Positions 32,522 through 40,889 of a stretch of 47,720 bases of DNA are shown here, piece after piece (position 1 is the stretch's first letter; the number at the start of each line of letters is the position of its first letter). This DNA is from Paraburkholderia mimosarum LMG 23256 = NBRC 106338 (lineage in GTDB: Bacteria; Pseudomonadota; Gammaproteobacteria; Burkholderiales; Burkholderiaceae), in NCBI RefSeq assembly GCF_000739815.1, contig NZ_BBJJ01000056.1:1-47720 (forward strand), in the 5' to 3' direction. Under the pieces are notes generated by a model that had not been told where the DNA came from, ran no database searches, and saw only the letters and a program-made list of their open reading frames with translations. Made by a program: the position numbers and the translations under genes.

Positions 32522-34829
32522 CTGCGATTCCTTTGTTGTGAGGGTCGAGGGAAACATCGCGCCGGAGTTCGGCGAGCAATACGACTGCGTCGGCAATGCG
32601 GGTGGTGGAATCGGGCGCGAGTCCGCGCAGCGCGCGTTCTAGCGTGTCGATCGCTTCGGCGTGGCGGCCGGTAGAGCGGAACAGCTCGGCGAGATAACGC
32701 GCAGCATCGACGCGCGCGGGTACCGAACCGAAAGCGAGCGAGGTGGAGAGCGCGGTGCGCAGCCCCTGCTCCGCGGCCGTCAGGTCGCCGAGGGCCCGCT
32801 GCGCGCGCGCCCGTGTGACGAGCAGCTCGCCGAGATAGACACGTTCCTGGCGGGCGAGGGTTTCGTCGACGGCGGCGGCGAGGATCGCCTCGCATTGCCG
32901 CGCGCGGCCAGCGCGTAGCAGCAGTTCGCCATGCTGCCAGGTCTTGAAGGAGTAGAACAGCGCGCCGCCGTTGCGGAGCATGTGATTGTCGTAGCCGTCG
33001 AGCATGACGGCTTCGGCTTCGTCCGCCTGGCCCAGTGCGCTCAGGTGAGCGCCGCGCAAGATCTGGCCGACGCCCCGGTAGAACGCGAAGCCGTTGGTGA
33101 TCGACACCGATTCGAGTTCGCTCGCGAGCGGCCCGAGCCGCTCCCGGTCTTCGAACAGACAGGCGAGCCACGCGGCGCCCTGGAGGTTGACGGCATGCGC
33201 CAATGCGTGCGCGCCCGGCTCCGACGCGCGCAGGATCAGCATTTCCATCGCGCGTCGGGCCTGCGCGAATGCGCCGATCTGATAGGCGCAGAGTCCTTCG
33301 AAGGTCAAGGCGAGGCTCGCGAGATCGATGCCCTGCGTGCCGGTGCGCACGTCATTGCGGGCCACGTCGAGCAGATTGCCGCGCGCGAGGCAGGCGAGCG
33401 CTTCCTCGCTGTCTCCCAGCCAGAAAAGCGTGTTGGTCATCGCGAAGTGAGCTTCGTCGAGCGAGACCCTCTCGCCGCTGCTCTGGGCGCGCTGGAGCAT
33501 TTCCTGAGCGGTCGCGCGGGCCTGTTTGAGCTGGAGCGTCGTCAACTGGGTCGTCCAGATGCCGAAGTGGATCGCCGCGATTTCGGCCGGCTGGCAGACG
33601 CCTTCCCCGATGGCGAGCGCGGCCGCGTAGCAGGCGGTGGCCTCCGCGTACAGCCAGCCGTGCACGCTGCGCAGGCTCATGCCGAGCAGCCGGTAGGCGT
33701 CGAACAGCAGGCGGCGCACCGTATCCTGCTCACGGCTCGTCTGGAGCACGTCGATGCAGCGGCGCAACGGCGGAATCGCCTCGGCGAAGCGCGAGCCTTC
33801 GATCAGCGCACTCGCGTTTTCAAGGCATTTATGCGCTTCGCGATGGTGTTCCTCGCGAGATTTCAGGCGGCGTTCGATCGTCTTGCGGCCCACGCCGAGC
33901 AATGCGGCGGCCGCGCTCTTGTTGCCGGCGCTGCGCTCGAGCGCGCGGTCGATCAGGAGGTCTTCGGCGGCGGCGAGTTTGTCGCGTCCTTCGAGTTGCA
34001 GCAGCATGTCCGCGAGATTCGCGCGCGACACGGAACCGGCCGTCTCGTTGACGAGAAACGGCTCGAGCGTGTCCACGTCGATCAGGGTGCCTTCCGAGAG
34101 CACGCTCAACTGGCTGATCAGGTTGCGCAACTGCCGGATATGCCCCGGCCACGTATGCCGGCTGAGGCGCCGGATGGCGCCGGGCGAGAACTCGATGCGG
34201 CGCGCGTGCTGCGAGGCGAAATGCGCGACCAGCGCGGGGATGTCCTCGACGCGCTGGTCGAGCCCGGGTACGGCCAGCACCAAGACGGCGAGCCGGTAGA
34301 AGAGGTCCTCGCGGAACAGCCCCTGGTGCGCGCGCTCGCGCAGGTCCCGGTGAGTCGCGGCGACCACGCGCCCTTCGAAGCGCAGACTCGACGAGGAACC
34401 CACCGGACGGAACGTGCGCGTTTCGAGTACGCGCAGGAGCTTGGGTTGAAGCGCGAGCGGCAGTTCGCCGATTTCGTCGAGCAACAACGTGCCCTTGCCG
34501 ACCTGCTGGAAAAGTCCCGGACGGCTTTCGCCAGCCCCGGTGAACGCGCCCTTCACGTGGCCGAACAGCTCGGCTTCGACGAGATGCTCCGGAATGGCGC
34601 CGCAATTGACGTCGACGAATGCCTGATCGTGGCGCGGACTGCGCGTGTGCACGCGGCGCGCAACCAGTTCCTTGCCCGATCCTGTCGGCCCGATGACCAG
34701 CATGGCATGATCGGTGGGAGCGACACGATCGATCATGCGGACCAGTTGGCGAAACGCCGGCGCTTCACCAATAAACGCGTCGTAGTCCGTCTTGTCTCGG
34801 GTGAATGGAACGACGGGGGAAGAACTCAT
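32511..34829 (-). CDS. sigma-54 activator, AAA+-HTH-TPR architecture
   Basis: A 772-residue enhancer-binding protein. It has no receiver or sensor domain in front: the AAA+ domain starts near residue 15, with Walker A GPTGSGKE (about 48-55), the sigma-54-contacting loop GAFTGA (about 103), Walker B GTLLLDEIGEL and the arginine-finger region. A Fis-type HTH (NKSAAAALLGVGRKTIERRL) lies near residues 310-330. About 430 residues of helical, Ala/Leu-rich, TPR-like repeats then form the C-terminus, where most relatives end at the HTH. The TPR part probably senses a protein or ligand. It is first in the DUF917-racemase operon. Confidence 0.9.
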   Translation of the reverse strand: MSSSPVVPFTRDKTDYDAFIGEAPAFRQLVRMIDRVAPTDHAMLVIGPTGSGKELVARRVHTRSPRHDQAFVDVNCGAIPEHLVEAELFGHVKGAFTGAGESRPGLFQQVGKGTLLLDEIGELPLALQPKLLRVLETRTFRPVGSSSSLRFEGRVVAATHRDLRERAHQGLFREDLFYRLAVLVLAVPGLDQRVEDIPALVAHFASQHARRIEFSPGAIRRLSRHTWPGHIRQLRNLISQLSVLSEGTLIDVDTLEPFLVNETAGSVSRANLADMLLQLEGRDKLAAAEDLLIDRALERSAGNKSAAAALLGVGRKTIERRLKSREEHHREAHKCLENASALIEGSRFAEAIPPLRRCIDVLQTSREQDTVRRLLFDAYRLLGMSLRSVHGWLYAEATACYAAALAIGEGVCQPAEIAAIHFGIWTTQLTTLQLKQARATAQEMLQRAQSSGERVSLDEAHFAMTNTLFWLGDSEEALACLARGNLLDVARNDVRTGTQGIDLASLALTFEGLCAYQIGAFAQARRAMEMLILRASEPGAHALAHAVNLQGAAWLACLFEDRERLGPLASELESVSITNGFAFYRGVGQILRGAHLSALGQADEAEAVMLDGYDNHMLRNGGALFYSFKTWQHGELLLRAGRARQCEAILAAAVDETLARQERVYLGELLVTRARAQRALGDLTAAEQGLRTALSTSLAFGSVPARVDAARYLAELFRSTGRHAEAIDTLERALRGLAPDSTTRIADAVVLLAELRRDVSLDPHNKGIADGL

Positions 34830-35747
34830 TGCCAGGTGGGCTCCAGATAGACCGCGCGTGATGTTCAGTGAGAATCGACCAGAAACTCCGGTTGGACAGG
34901 GAAAGTCGATCCAAAGCCTTGCGCATTCTCCCAATTGCCGGCTTTGGCGATGCCCGCAAGCGCATTCCAGCCATGCTGCCAATATGACGTTTCAAAATAT
35001 CGAACAGTGCGACAGACGGTCCAGATGTATTCAAATGACCGCAAGCGAAGCATTCTGACTGGGGCTGCTGAAACCTGGCGAAACCCCAGGTCGAATTGCA
35101 TGAGCGTTGTCATTTTTCTGGGGCCGCGGCACGGTGCCCGCTCGCTCATTTGCGGCAGCAAACGACGCGTGACGGGCGTGCAAAACTACATAAAACGGGT
35201 ATTCACATTCTTTCGCTGAAGCTTTGGTCTCGTTGAATGTGGGCGTTTTGATTTTCAGTCGTCTATTTTACGGCGAAATACTCAGACAAAAGGGAAAGGA
35301 AAGCGTAAGCAATACCTGAAATCATCCACCATGCAATTTGCATTTTCGCGAATTCCCTTGCGCCGCTCGCGCAATTCTCTCATGAGCCGATCCGGAAGCG
35401 AAATGCTGGCGCGTATGCGAACGCAAGCCGGCGAGAGGATCGCCGACCTTCACGAAAACGTCGATGGCGCCTTCGATCCCGTCGTTGAGATCGTTGAGGA
35501 TGCAACGCAGTCTTTGCACCCAGTGCGAGGACCGGTGCCATGAATGCGGTTTTGAAGTTCTTGCGCTAGCGAGAAGCGATTTACGCGCGCCGACGAGTGG
35601 GGCGTTCCGATCCCTGCATTGGCGGAAAGCGCGCAGTGCGGCTGCGTTGCGCCCGAATTGGCCGATGCGCTGCGGGAGCGCAATCGGCGTGAGAGGCGGC
35701 GTTGGGGTGGATGGATGAGTTGCTGCGTAGAGTGAGGAGGGCGTGCC
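34830..35747. other. long intergenic region, no confident gene
   Basis: This 918-base stretch holds the 5' region of the sigma-54 activator operon. Small open frames at 35331-35543 (plus) and 35322-35519 (minus) overlap each other and lack ribosome sites, so neither is called. Composition is mixed, with AT-richer DNA at 35180-35350. I see no sigma-54 promoter here, so the activator operon probably uses sigma-70. Confidence 0.4.
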
Positions 35748-36782
35748 TCAGGTCGCTTGCCAACGCGCGTCGGCGACTACGAGTTTCTTTGGTATCAGTT
35801 TGAGATCGGAGAACGTATCGGCAATCTGCTGCTGGTAGGCGAGCGTAGCGGCATCGATGGGCTGCACGCCGTAGCCGGTGCGTTTGAGGGCGACTTCGAG
35901 CGTCGATGCGTCGAGGCCGACGAGCGGCGACAACTGGGCCGCGACAGCCGGAATGTTGTCGCGCGCCCACCCGTCCACGGCGCTGACTTCCTCGACGACC
36001 GCATGAACGATGGGGGCGTGCACGTTTGCGAAGCTGCGATTCGCAATATAAAACTGCGTGTTGCGCACGAGATTTTCGCCATTCGCGATCGAGCGCGCGT
36101 TCGCCTGGCGTTCGATCGCCGCGAGGTACGGATCCCAGATCACCCAGGCGTCCACGCTCCCGCTCGTGAACGCGGCGCGCGCGTCGGCGGGAGCGAGATA
36201 AACGGGCTGAATGTCTTCGTACCTGAGGTTCGCCTTCTGCAACGCCTTGACGAGCAGATAGTGCACGTTCGAGCCTTTGTTGAGCGCCACGCGCTTGCCG
36301 CGCAGGTCGGCGGGTGTGCGGATCGGCGAATCCTGATGAACGACGATGGCCTCGCCCTGCGGTGCGGGCGGCTCGCTGGCGATGTAGACGAAATCCACGC
36401 CGCCCGCCTGCGCGAAAATGGGTGGCGTCTCGCCGACGGTGCCGACGTCCACCGCGCCGGCAGCGAGCCCTTCAAGCAATTGCGGCCCGCCAGGAAACTC
36501 GAGCCATAGCACGGTGAAGCCAAGCGGCGCGAGCCGCTTCTCCAGCGTGCGTCGTGCCTTCAGGACAACGAAGTTACCGTATTTCTGGAAGCCGATGCGC
36601 AGGACCTTGCCATCTTCCGCGCGTGCGGCGCCGCTTCGAAGCGTCATCGCGGCAGCGCCTGCGAGCCCGGTCGCGCCGCGCAGCGCGGCGGTCGTCGCGG
36701 CACCTGCGGCGAGTTTCAACAATTTGCGGCGTGTGCCGTTCGCCGAGTGGCTGTCGTGATTCCCGTGATCGTCGTTCGACAT
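35748..36782 (-). CDS. SsuA-type ABC substrate-binding protein, orphan
   Basis: A 344-residue periplasmic binding protein of the aliphatic-sulfonate/taurine/nitrate (SsuA/NrtA) group. A twin-arginine-like signal (TRRKLLKLAAGAATTAAL) leads to a cleavage region near ARAEDG. The body has the family patterns LRIGFQKYGNFVVLK and DVGTVGETPPIFAQAGG. No ABC permease or ATPase gene is adjacent, so it must work with transporters elsewhere. It lies next to nasS on the same strand and has its own candidate sigma-54 promoter, suggesting a role in nitrogen or sulfonate scavenging. Confidence 0.88.
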   Translation of the reverse strand: MSNDDHGNHDSHSANGTRRKLLKLAAGAATTAALRGATGLAGAAAMTLRSGAARAEDGKVLRIGFQKYGNFVVLKARRTLEKRLAPLGFTVLWLEFPGGPQLLEGLAAGAVDVGTVGETPPIFAQAGGVDFVYIASEPPAPQGEAIVVHQDSPIRTPADLRGKRVALNKGSNVHYLLVKALQKANLRYEDIQPVYLAPADARAAFTSGSVDAWVIWDPYLAAIERQANARSIANGENLVRNTQFYIANRSFANVHAPIVHAVVEEVSAVDGWARDNIPAVAAQLSPLVGLDASTLEVALKRTGYGVQPIDAATLAYQQQIADTFSDLKLIPKKLVVADARWQAT

Positions 36783-36860
36783 CGTGCTGTTGCCCGTTGA
36801 AAAGTTCAGGTTGAAGTGCCGCCATGCGCGGCGATGTGCCTTCCACCTTAATCTGTTTCA

Positions 36861-36876
36861 GCAACGGCACAACCAA
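36861..36876 (-). promoter_or_regulatory. candidate sigma-54 promoter for the SsuA-type gene
   Basis: On the minus strand, TGGTTG-TGCCG-TTGCT keeps GG-N10-GC and a perfect -12 box; the -24 box differs from TGGCAC at three bases. The predicted start near 36849 leaves a leader of about 67 bases. No NtrC-type dyad was found upstream. Confidence 0.45.
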
Positions 36877-36942
36877 GATATTGTCAAATGCTTATCTGCG
36901 GCGCGCGAGGCTCACCGACCCGCTCGGGATAAGCAGCGGCGC

Positions 36943-38067
36943 TCAGGCCCGGATCGGGAACCCCTCGACATAAGCGACCGGGTCTTCGCCGTCCCACACG
37001 CGAGCGTCGACGAACGGCGCTGTGACGACCTCGTGCGGCACGGCAACCCCCATTCCCGCAGCCGCCTCGCGATACAGCGCGGTCTGATTCAACCCGCGCG
37101 CAATCTCGCGATAATCGGCGCGCCGCGCAAGCATGCCCCATCGTTCGAACTGCGTAAGAAACCACACGCCTTCCGATTCGCATGGGGCGTTCACGCGGCC
37201 TTCCTCGAAGAATTTCATTCCCGGCGCGGGAGCCGCGGCATCCGCTTCGAGCCGCGCTGCGATCAGCGCGGCATCCACCCCCAGCATCTCGGGCCGGGCG
37301 AGCCACTGCGCGATCTCGCGGCGATTGCCTTCGCCGTCGAGCCAGCGGCACGCCTCCAGCATCGTGCGCACGAGCGCGCGCGCCGTGCTCGGATAGCGTG
37401 CCACGAAGTCCCGCCGGCACGCGAGCACCTTCTCCGGATGGTCCGGCCAGATCCCGCCGCTCGCGATGACGGTGCGCCCCACACCGCGCTGTTCGGCGAG
37501 TCCCGGCCACGGCTCGCCCACGCACAGGCCGTCGAGGCGGTCTTCCGCGAGCGCGGCCACCATCTGCGGCGGCGGAATCACCACGCTCTCGATATCGTGC
37601 AACGGATGCACGCCTTGCGAAGCGAGCCAGTAATACAGCCACATCGCGTGCGTGCCGGTCGGAAAGGTCTGCGCGAAGACGGGCTTGCGATCCAGCGTCG
37701 CGAGCGCGCGCGGCAGCGTGCCGTGTTCGGCGAGCGCGTTCGCGAGACGGTTGGAGAGCGAGATCGCCTGGCCGTTGCGGTTGAGCACCATGAGCACGGC
37801 CATATCGGTTTGCGGGCCGCCAAGGCCGAGCTGCACGCCATACACGAGCCCGTAGAGCGAATGCGCGGCGTCGAGCTCGCCGGACAGCAGCTTGTCGCGC
37901 AGCGCCGCCCATGAGGGCTGGCGCGAGAGTTCGAGCGTGAGCCCGTGCGCGTGGCCGAATTCGAGCAGCTTCGCGGCGACGAGCGGCGCGGCGTCGGCCA
38001 GCGGCACGAAGCCGATCTTCAAATGGGTCTTCTCGGGCGCGGCGAGAGGGAGGGTGGTGGCGTTCAT
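36943..38067 (-). CDS. nasS: nitrate/nitrite sensor NasS
   Basis: A 374-residue protein of the NrtA/CmpA nitrate-binding family but without any signal peptide: it begins directly with KTHLKIGFVPLADAAPLVAAK. This is the mark of NasS, which stays in the cytoplasm, binds NasT when nitrate and nitrite are absent, and releases it on ligand binding. Ligand-domain landmarks include QTFPTGTHAMWLYYWLASQG and GEPWPGLAE. The gene follows nasT closely. I give the ATG at 38067; an in-frame TTG at 38091 overlaps the nasT stop and is a real alternative. Confidence 0.93.
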   Translation of the reverse strand: MNATTLPLAAPEKTHLKIGFVPLADAAPLVAAKLLEFGHAHGLTLELSRQPSWAALRDKLLSGELDAAHSLYGLVYGVQLGLGGPQTDMAVLMVLNRNGQAISLSNRLANALAEHGTLPRALATLDRKPVFAQTFPTGTHAMWLYYWLASQGVHPLHDIESVVIPPPQMVAALAEDRLDGLCVGEPWPGLAEQRGVGRTVIASGGIWPDHPEKVLACRRDFVARYPSTARALVRTMLEACRWLDGEGNRREIAQWLARPEMLGVDAALIAARLEADAAAPAPGMKFFEEGRVNAPCESEGVWFLTQFERWGMLARRADYREIARGLNQTALYREAAAGMGVAVPHEVVTAPFVDARVWDGEDPVAYVEGFPIRA

Positions 38068-38087
38068 GGGCGGCGCATCGTTCCTGC

Positions 38088-38672
38088 TCAATCGTTTCGT
38101 TCCGGCGCTTGCGTGCCCGCGACGATCTGGCGGGCGACCTCGGCGAGTTTCGCGCTCTGGTTCATCGCGCGCTTGCGCAGCGCCGCATAGGCGGCGGGCT
38201 CGGTCAGCTTCTGCTGCTCCATCAAAATGCGCTTTGCGCGGTCGATCAGCTTGCGCTCGGCCAGTTCGTTCTCGGCCTGGGTGAGGCGCTCGCGCAGTTG
38301 CGCCTCCTGCGCGAAGCGCGCGAGCGCGACTTCGAGGATAGGAGCCAGGCGCTCGCTCGCGAGCCCTTCCACGAGGTACGCGGTCACGCCGGCATTCACG
38401 GCCGAGCGAATGAGCTGCTGATTGGCGTCGTGGCTGAACATCAGCACCGGGCGCGGCGCGGTCGCGTTCATCACCGCGAGCTGTTCGAGCGTGTCGCGCG
38501 AGGGCGACTCGGTATCGATGATGATGACGTCGGGCCGCTCGCGCTCGACGACGCGATGCAGCGCTTGCGGTGTCGCGGGCTCGGCGAGCATGTCGTAGCC
38601 GAGCGTGGCGAGCGCGTCGCGCAGGTCGCCGATAGGCTTGTCGGTGTCGGTTACGAGCAGTACGCGCAGCAT
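38088..38672 (-). CDS. nasT: ANTAR antiterminator NasT
   Basis: A 194-residue response-regulator-like protein. The N-terminal half (about residues 1-120) has the receiver fold pattern MLRVLLVTDTD and DVIIIDTESPSRD. The C-terminal ANTAR domain (about 130-185: LAERKLIDRAKRILMEQQKLTEPAAYAALRKRAM, broken by conserved Ala and Arg positions) binds two-hairpin leader RNAs and prevents termination. NasS, encoded next, holds it inactive without nitrate. Its likely targets in this window are the three leaders ahead of the PilJ-narK unit, cobA and nirB. Confidence 0.95.
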   Translation of the reverse strand: MLRVLLVTDTDKPIGDLRDALATLGYDMLAEPATPQALHRVVERERPDVIIIDTESPSRDTLEQLAVMNATAPRPVLMFSHDANQQLIRSAVNAGVTAYLVEGLASERLAPILEVALARFAQEAQLRERLTQAENELAERKLIDRAKRILMEQQKLTEPAAYAALRKRAMNQSAKLAEVARQIVAGTQAPERND

Positions 38673-38723
38673 GGGGATGTCGTGATCGTCGGCATGGAGT
38701 CTTCGACGGTTGATCGGTGCATG

Positions 38724-38744
38724 GCGCGCCATCGCTGGGCGCGC
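38724..38744 (-). promoter_or_regulatory. hairpin with AGCGAT loop in the nasT leader
   Basis: On the minus strand, GCGCGCC/GGCGCGC forms a 7-bp stem around CAGCGAT. The last six loop bases (AGCGAT) have A and G at ANTAR positions 1 and 4, but the loop counts seven bases. It starts at the predicted sigma-54 start. No terminator follows, so autoregulation by NasT is only a possibility. Confidence 0.3.
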
Positions 38745-38755
38745 ATGAGGTGTAA

Positions 38756-38770
38756 GCAAGGAATGCGCCA
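38756..38770 (-). promoter_or_regulatory. candidate sigma-54 promoter for nasT-nasS
   Basis: On the minus strand, TGGCGC-ATTCC-TTGC differs from consensus at one base. The predicted start is near 38744, about 72 bases before the nasT ATG. An NtrC-type dyad lies 112 bases upstream of that start. Confidence 0.62.
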
Positions 38771-38812
38771 TCGCACGGATCGGTTGAAAAGCCTTGCGGG
38801 AAGGGCGTTTAA

Positions 38813-38838
38813 GCCCGACGCGCGAAAACGCGTCGGGC
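38813..38838. repeat. perfect 10-bp inverted repeat between nasT and the SulP gene
   Basis: GCCCGACGCG/CGCGTCGGGC with a six-base loop lies between the nasT promoter and its NtrC-type site. AGCCTTGC (38790-38797) and GCAAGGCT (38837-38844) flank it and could extend the structure. No T-run follows on either strand. It may be an operator or a structural element in the looping region. Confidence 0.5.
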
Positions 38839-38847
38839 AAGGCTGAG

Positions 38848-38864
38848 TGCACCGCAGCAGTGCT
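38848..38864. promoter_or_regulatory. NtrC-type dyad upstream of nasT
   Basis: TGCAC-N7-GTGCT has a perfect GCAC-N7-GTGC core. It is centred at about -112 from the predicted nasT start. A weaker copy (CGCAC-N7-GCGCA) lies at 38878-38894. Confidence 0.6.
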
Positions 38865-39087
38865 CGGGCTGCCGCGGCGCACCCACTTGGCGCAGCGCTC
38901 GCGGGCGATGGACGAGAATGCGCGGATCGAAAGCGCCGCGGAGCGCTTCAGGCCGCTCCCGCCGTGGGTTTGCCTGGCACACGGTGGTTTCACTATTGTG
39001 ACGAGCACATTTCAACTATGCTTTCTTTCGCACGCCTGTCGGCTCCAGGATCCCAGCGCCAGCATTCCCACGACAACTAACCGGCCC

Positions 39088-40860
39088 ATGGAAATGGAAA
39101 GACCTGTCTCCTCACATGGACAGCCCGCAAGTGCAAACGCAAACCGGTCATGGCTGCGTTGGCTGCCGGGCGTCACATTGCTCAAGACCTACCAGAGCGC
39201 CTGGCTCTTCAACGATCTGGCCGCGGGGCTCGTACTCACCACGATGCTCGTGCCGGTCGGCATCGCCTATGCGGCGGCGTCCGGGGTGCCTGGCGTCTAC
39301 GGCCTCTATGCCACCATCGTTCCGCTGCTCGCCTATGCCGTGTTCGGGCCCAGCCGCATTCTCGTGCTCGGCCCCGACTCCGCGCTGGCGGCGCCCATAC
39401 TCGCCGTGGTGGTGCAGGTCGCGGGAGGCGACCCGGCGCGCGCCATCGGCGTGGCGAGCATGATGGCGCTGGTATCCGGCGTCGTCTGCGTCGTCATGGG
39501 ACTGCTGCGCCTCGGCTTCATCACGGAACTGCTCTCCAAGCCCATTCGATACGGCTACATGAATGGCATCGCGCTGACGGTGCTCGTCAGCCAGTTGCCG
39601 AAGCTCTTCGCGATCTCCATCGGCGAAGCGGGGCCGATACGGGACTTGTTGAACCTGGGCCAAGCCGTTCTGCACGGCGAAGCCAACTGGTACAGCTTTG
39701 CCGTGGGTGCGGGGAGCCTCGTGCTGATCCTCGTGCTCAAGCGCTTCGACAAAGTGCCCGGCATTTTGATCGCGGTGATCGTGGCGACGCTTTCGGTGAG
39801 CCTTTTTCATCTCGACCGCCTCGGCGTGAAGGTGCTGGGCACGATTCCCCAGGGCTTGCCGGGTCTTTCGCTGCCTTGGGTGGCCGACGCGGACCTGGTC
39901 AAGATCGTTCTCGGCGGCGCGGCGGTCGCGCTGATCGCCTTCGCCGACACGAGCGTGCTTTCGCGCACCTATGCGGCGCGCTTTCATGCGCGCGTCGATC
40001 CCAATCAGGAGATGGTGGGTCTGGGCGTCGCCAACTTCGCGGCGGGCCTGTTTCAGGGCTTTCCGATCAGCAGCAGCGCGTCGCGCACGCCCGTCGCCGA
40101 AGCCGCCGGAGCCCGCACGCAACTGACCGGCGTGGTGGGCGCGCTCGCGGTGGCCGCGCTGCTCATGGTCGCGCCCAATCTGCTGCGCTATCTGCCCAAC
40201 AGTGCGCTCGCCGCCGTGGTCATTGCCGCCGCGCTCGGGCTGTTCGAGATCGCGGATCTCAAGCGCATCTACCGCATTCAGCAGTGGGAGTTCTGGCTGT
40301 CGATCGGATGCTTCGCGGCCGTTGCGGTGTTCGGCGCGATTCCCGGCATCGGCATGGCCGTGCTGATCGCGGTGATCGAATTTCTCTGGGATGGCTGGCG
40401 GCCCCATTTCGCCGTGCTCGGCCGCGTGGAGGGCCTGCGCGGCTATCACGACATCGAGCGCTACCCGGAAGCCGTGCGCGTGCCGGGGCTCGTGCTGTTT
40501 CGCTGGGACGCGCCGTTGTTCTTCGCGAACGCCGAGCTGTTTCAGGAGCGCCTGATGGAGGCGGTGGAAGCGTCGCCCACGCCGGTGCGGCGCGTCGTCG
40601 TGGCGGCGGAGCCGGTCACGAGCGTGGACGTCACCTCGGCCGACATGCTGCGCGAGCTGACCCAGGCGTTGAGCGAGCGCGGCATCGCGCTGCACTTCGC
40701 GGAGATGAAGGACCCGGTGCGCGACAAGCTCAAGCGCTTCGATCTGCTCGAGCTCATCGGTGCCGATCGTTTCGATCCCACCGTAAGCAGTGCTGTCGAT
40801 CGCTATGTCGAGGAAACCGGCCTCGCGAAGGACGAAGGCGGGAGGCAAGACGGGCGCTAG
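39088..40860 (+). CDS. SulP family anion transporter with STAS domain
   Basis: A 590-residue SLC26/SulP transporter. The transmembrane part (about residues 25-440) begins with the family pattern LFNDLAAGLVLTTMLVPVGIAYA and has the signature NFAAGLFQGFPISSSASRTPVAEAAGARTQ interrupted by conserved Ser and Arg positions. A cytoplasmic STAS domain (about 470-580, with the SVDVTSADMLREL segment) ends it. It carries sulfate, bicarbonate or another anion; the substrate cannot be read from sequence. The ATG at 39088 is used, and a second ATG two codons later is equally possible. It diverges from nasT. Confidence 0.9.
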   Translation: MEMERPVSSHGQPASANANRSWLRWLPGVTLLKTYQSAWLFNDLAAGLVLTTMLVPVGIAYAAASGVPGVYGLYATIVPLLAYAVFGPSRILVLGPDSALAAPILAVVVQVAGGDPARAIGVASMMALVSGVVCVVMGLLRLGFITELLSKPIRYGYMNGIALTVLVSQLPKLFAISIGEAGPIRDLLNLGQAVLHGEANWYSFAVGAGSLVLILVLKRFDKVPGILIAVIVATLSVSLFHLDRLGVKVLGTIPQGLPGLSLPWVADADLVKIVLGGAAVALIAFADTSVLSRTYAARFHARVDPNQEMVGLGVANFAAGLFQGFPISSSASRTPVAEAAGARTQLTGVVGALAVAALLMVAPNLLRYLPNSALAAVVIAAALGLFEIADLKRIYRIQQWEFWLSIGCFAAVAVFGAIPGIGMAVLIAVIEFLWDGWRPHFAVLGRVEGLRGYHDIERYPEAVRVPGLVLFRWDAPLFFANAELFQERLMEAVEASPTPVRRVVVAAEPVTSVDVTSADMLRELTQALSERGIALHFAEMKDPVRDKLKRFDLLELIGADRFDPTVSSAVDRYVEETGLAKDEGGRQDGR

Positions 40861-40889
40861 CACGAAGCCGGCGAGGGGCCGGCCCCGCG

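Noticed and set aside
35322..35543. Overlapping small open frames on both strands (70 and 65 codons)
   Set aside because: Neither has a ribosome site or a recognisable pattern, they compete for the same DNA, and the codon bias is weaker than in neighbouring genes.
36783..36849. Possible ANTAR leader before the SsuA-type gene
   Set aside because: The only hairpin (GCCGC/GCGGC) lacks an A1/G4 six-base loop and no terminator with a T-run follows.
38886..38900. TTGGCGC-N5-TCGC resembling a sigma-54 promoter for the SulP gene
   Set aside because: The -12 box is TCGC rather than TTGC, and the distance to the SulP start is about 190 bases; GC-rich chance match is likely.
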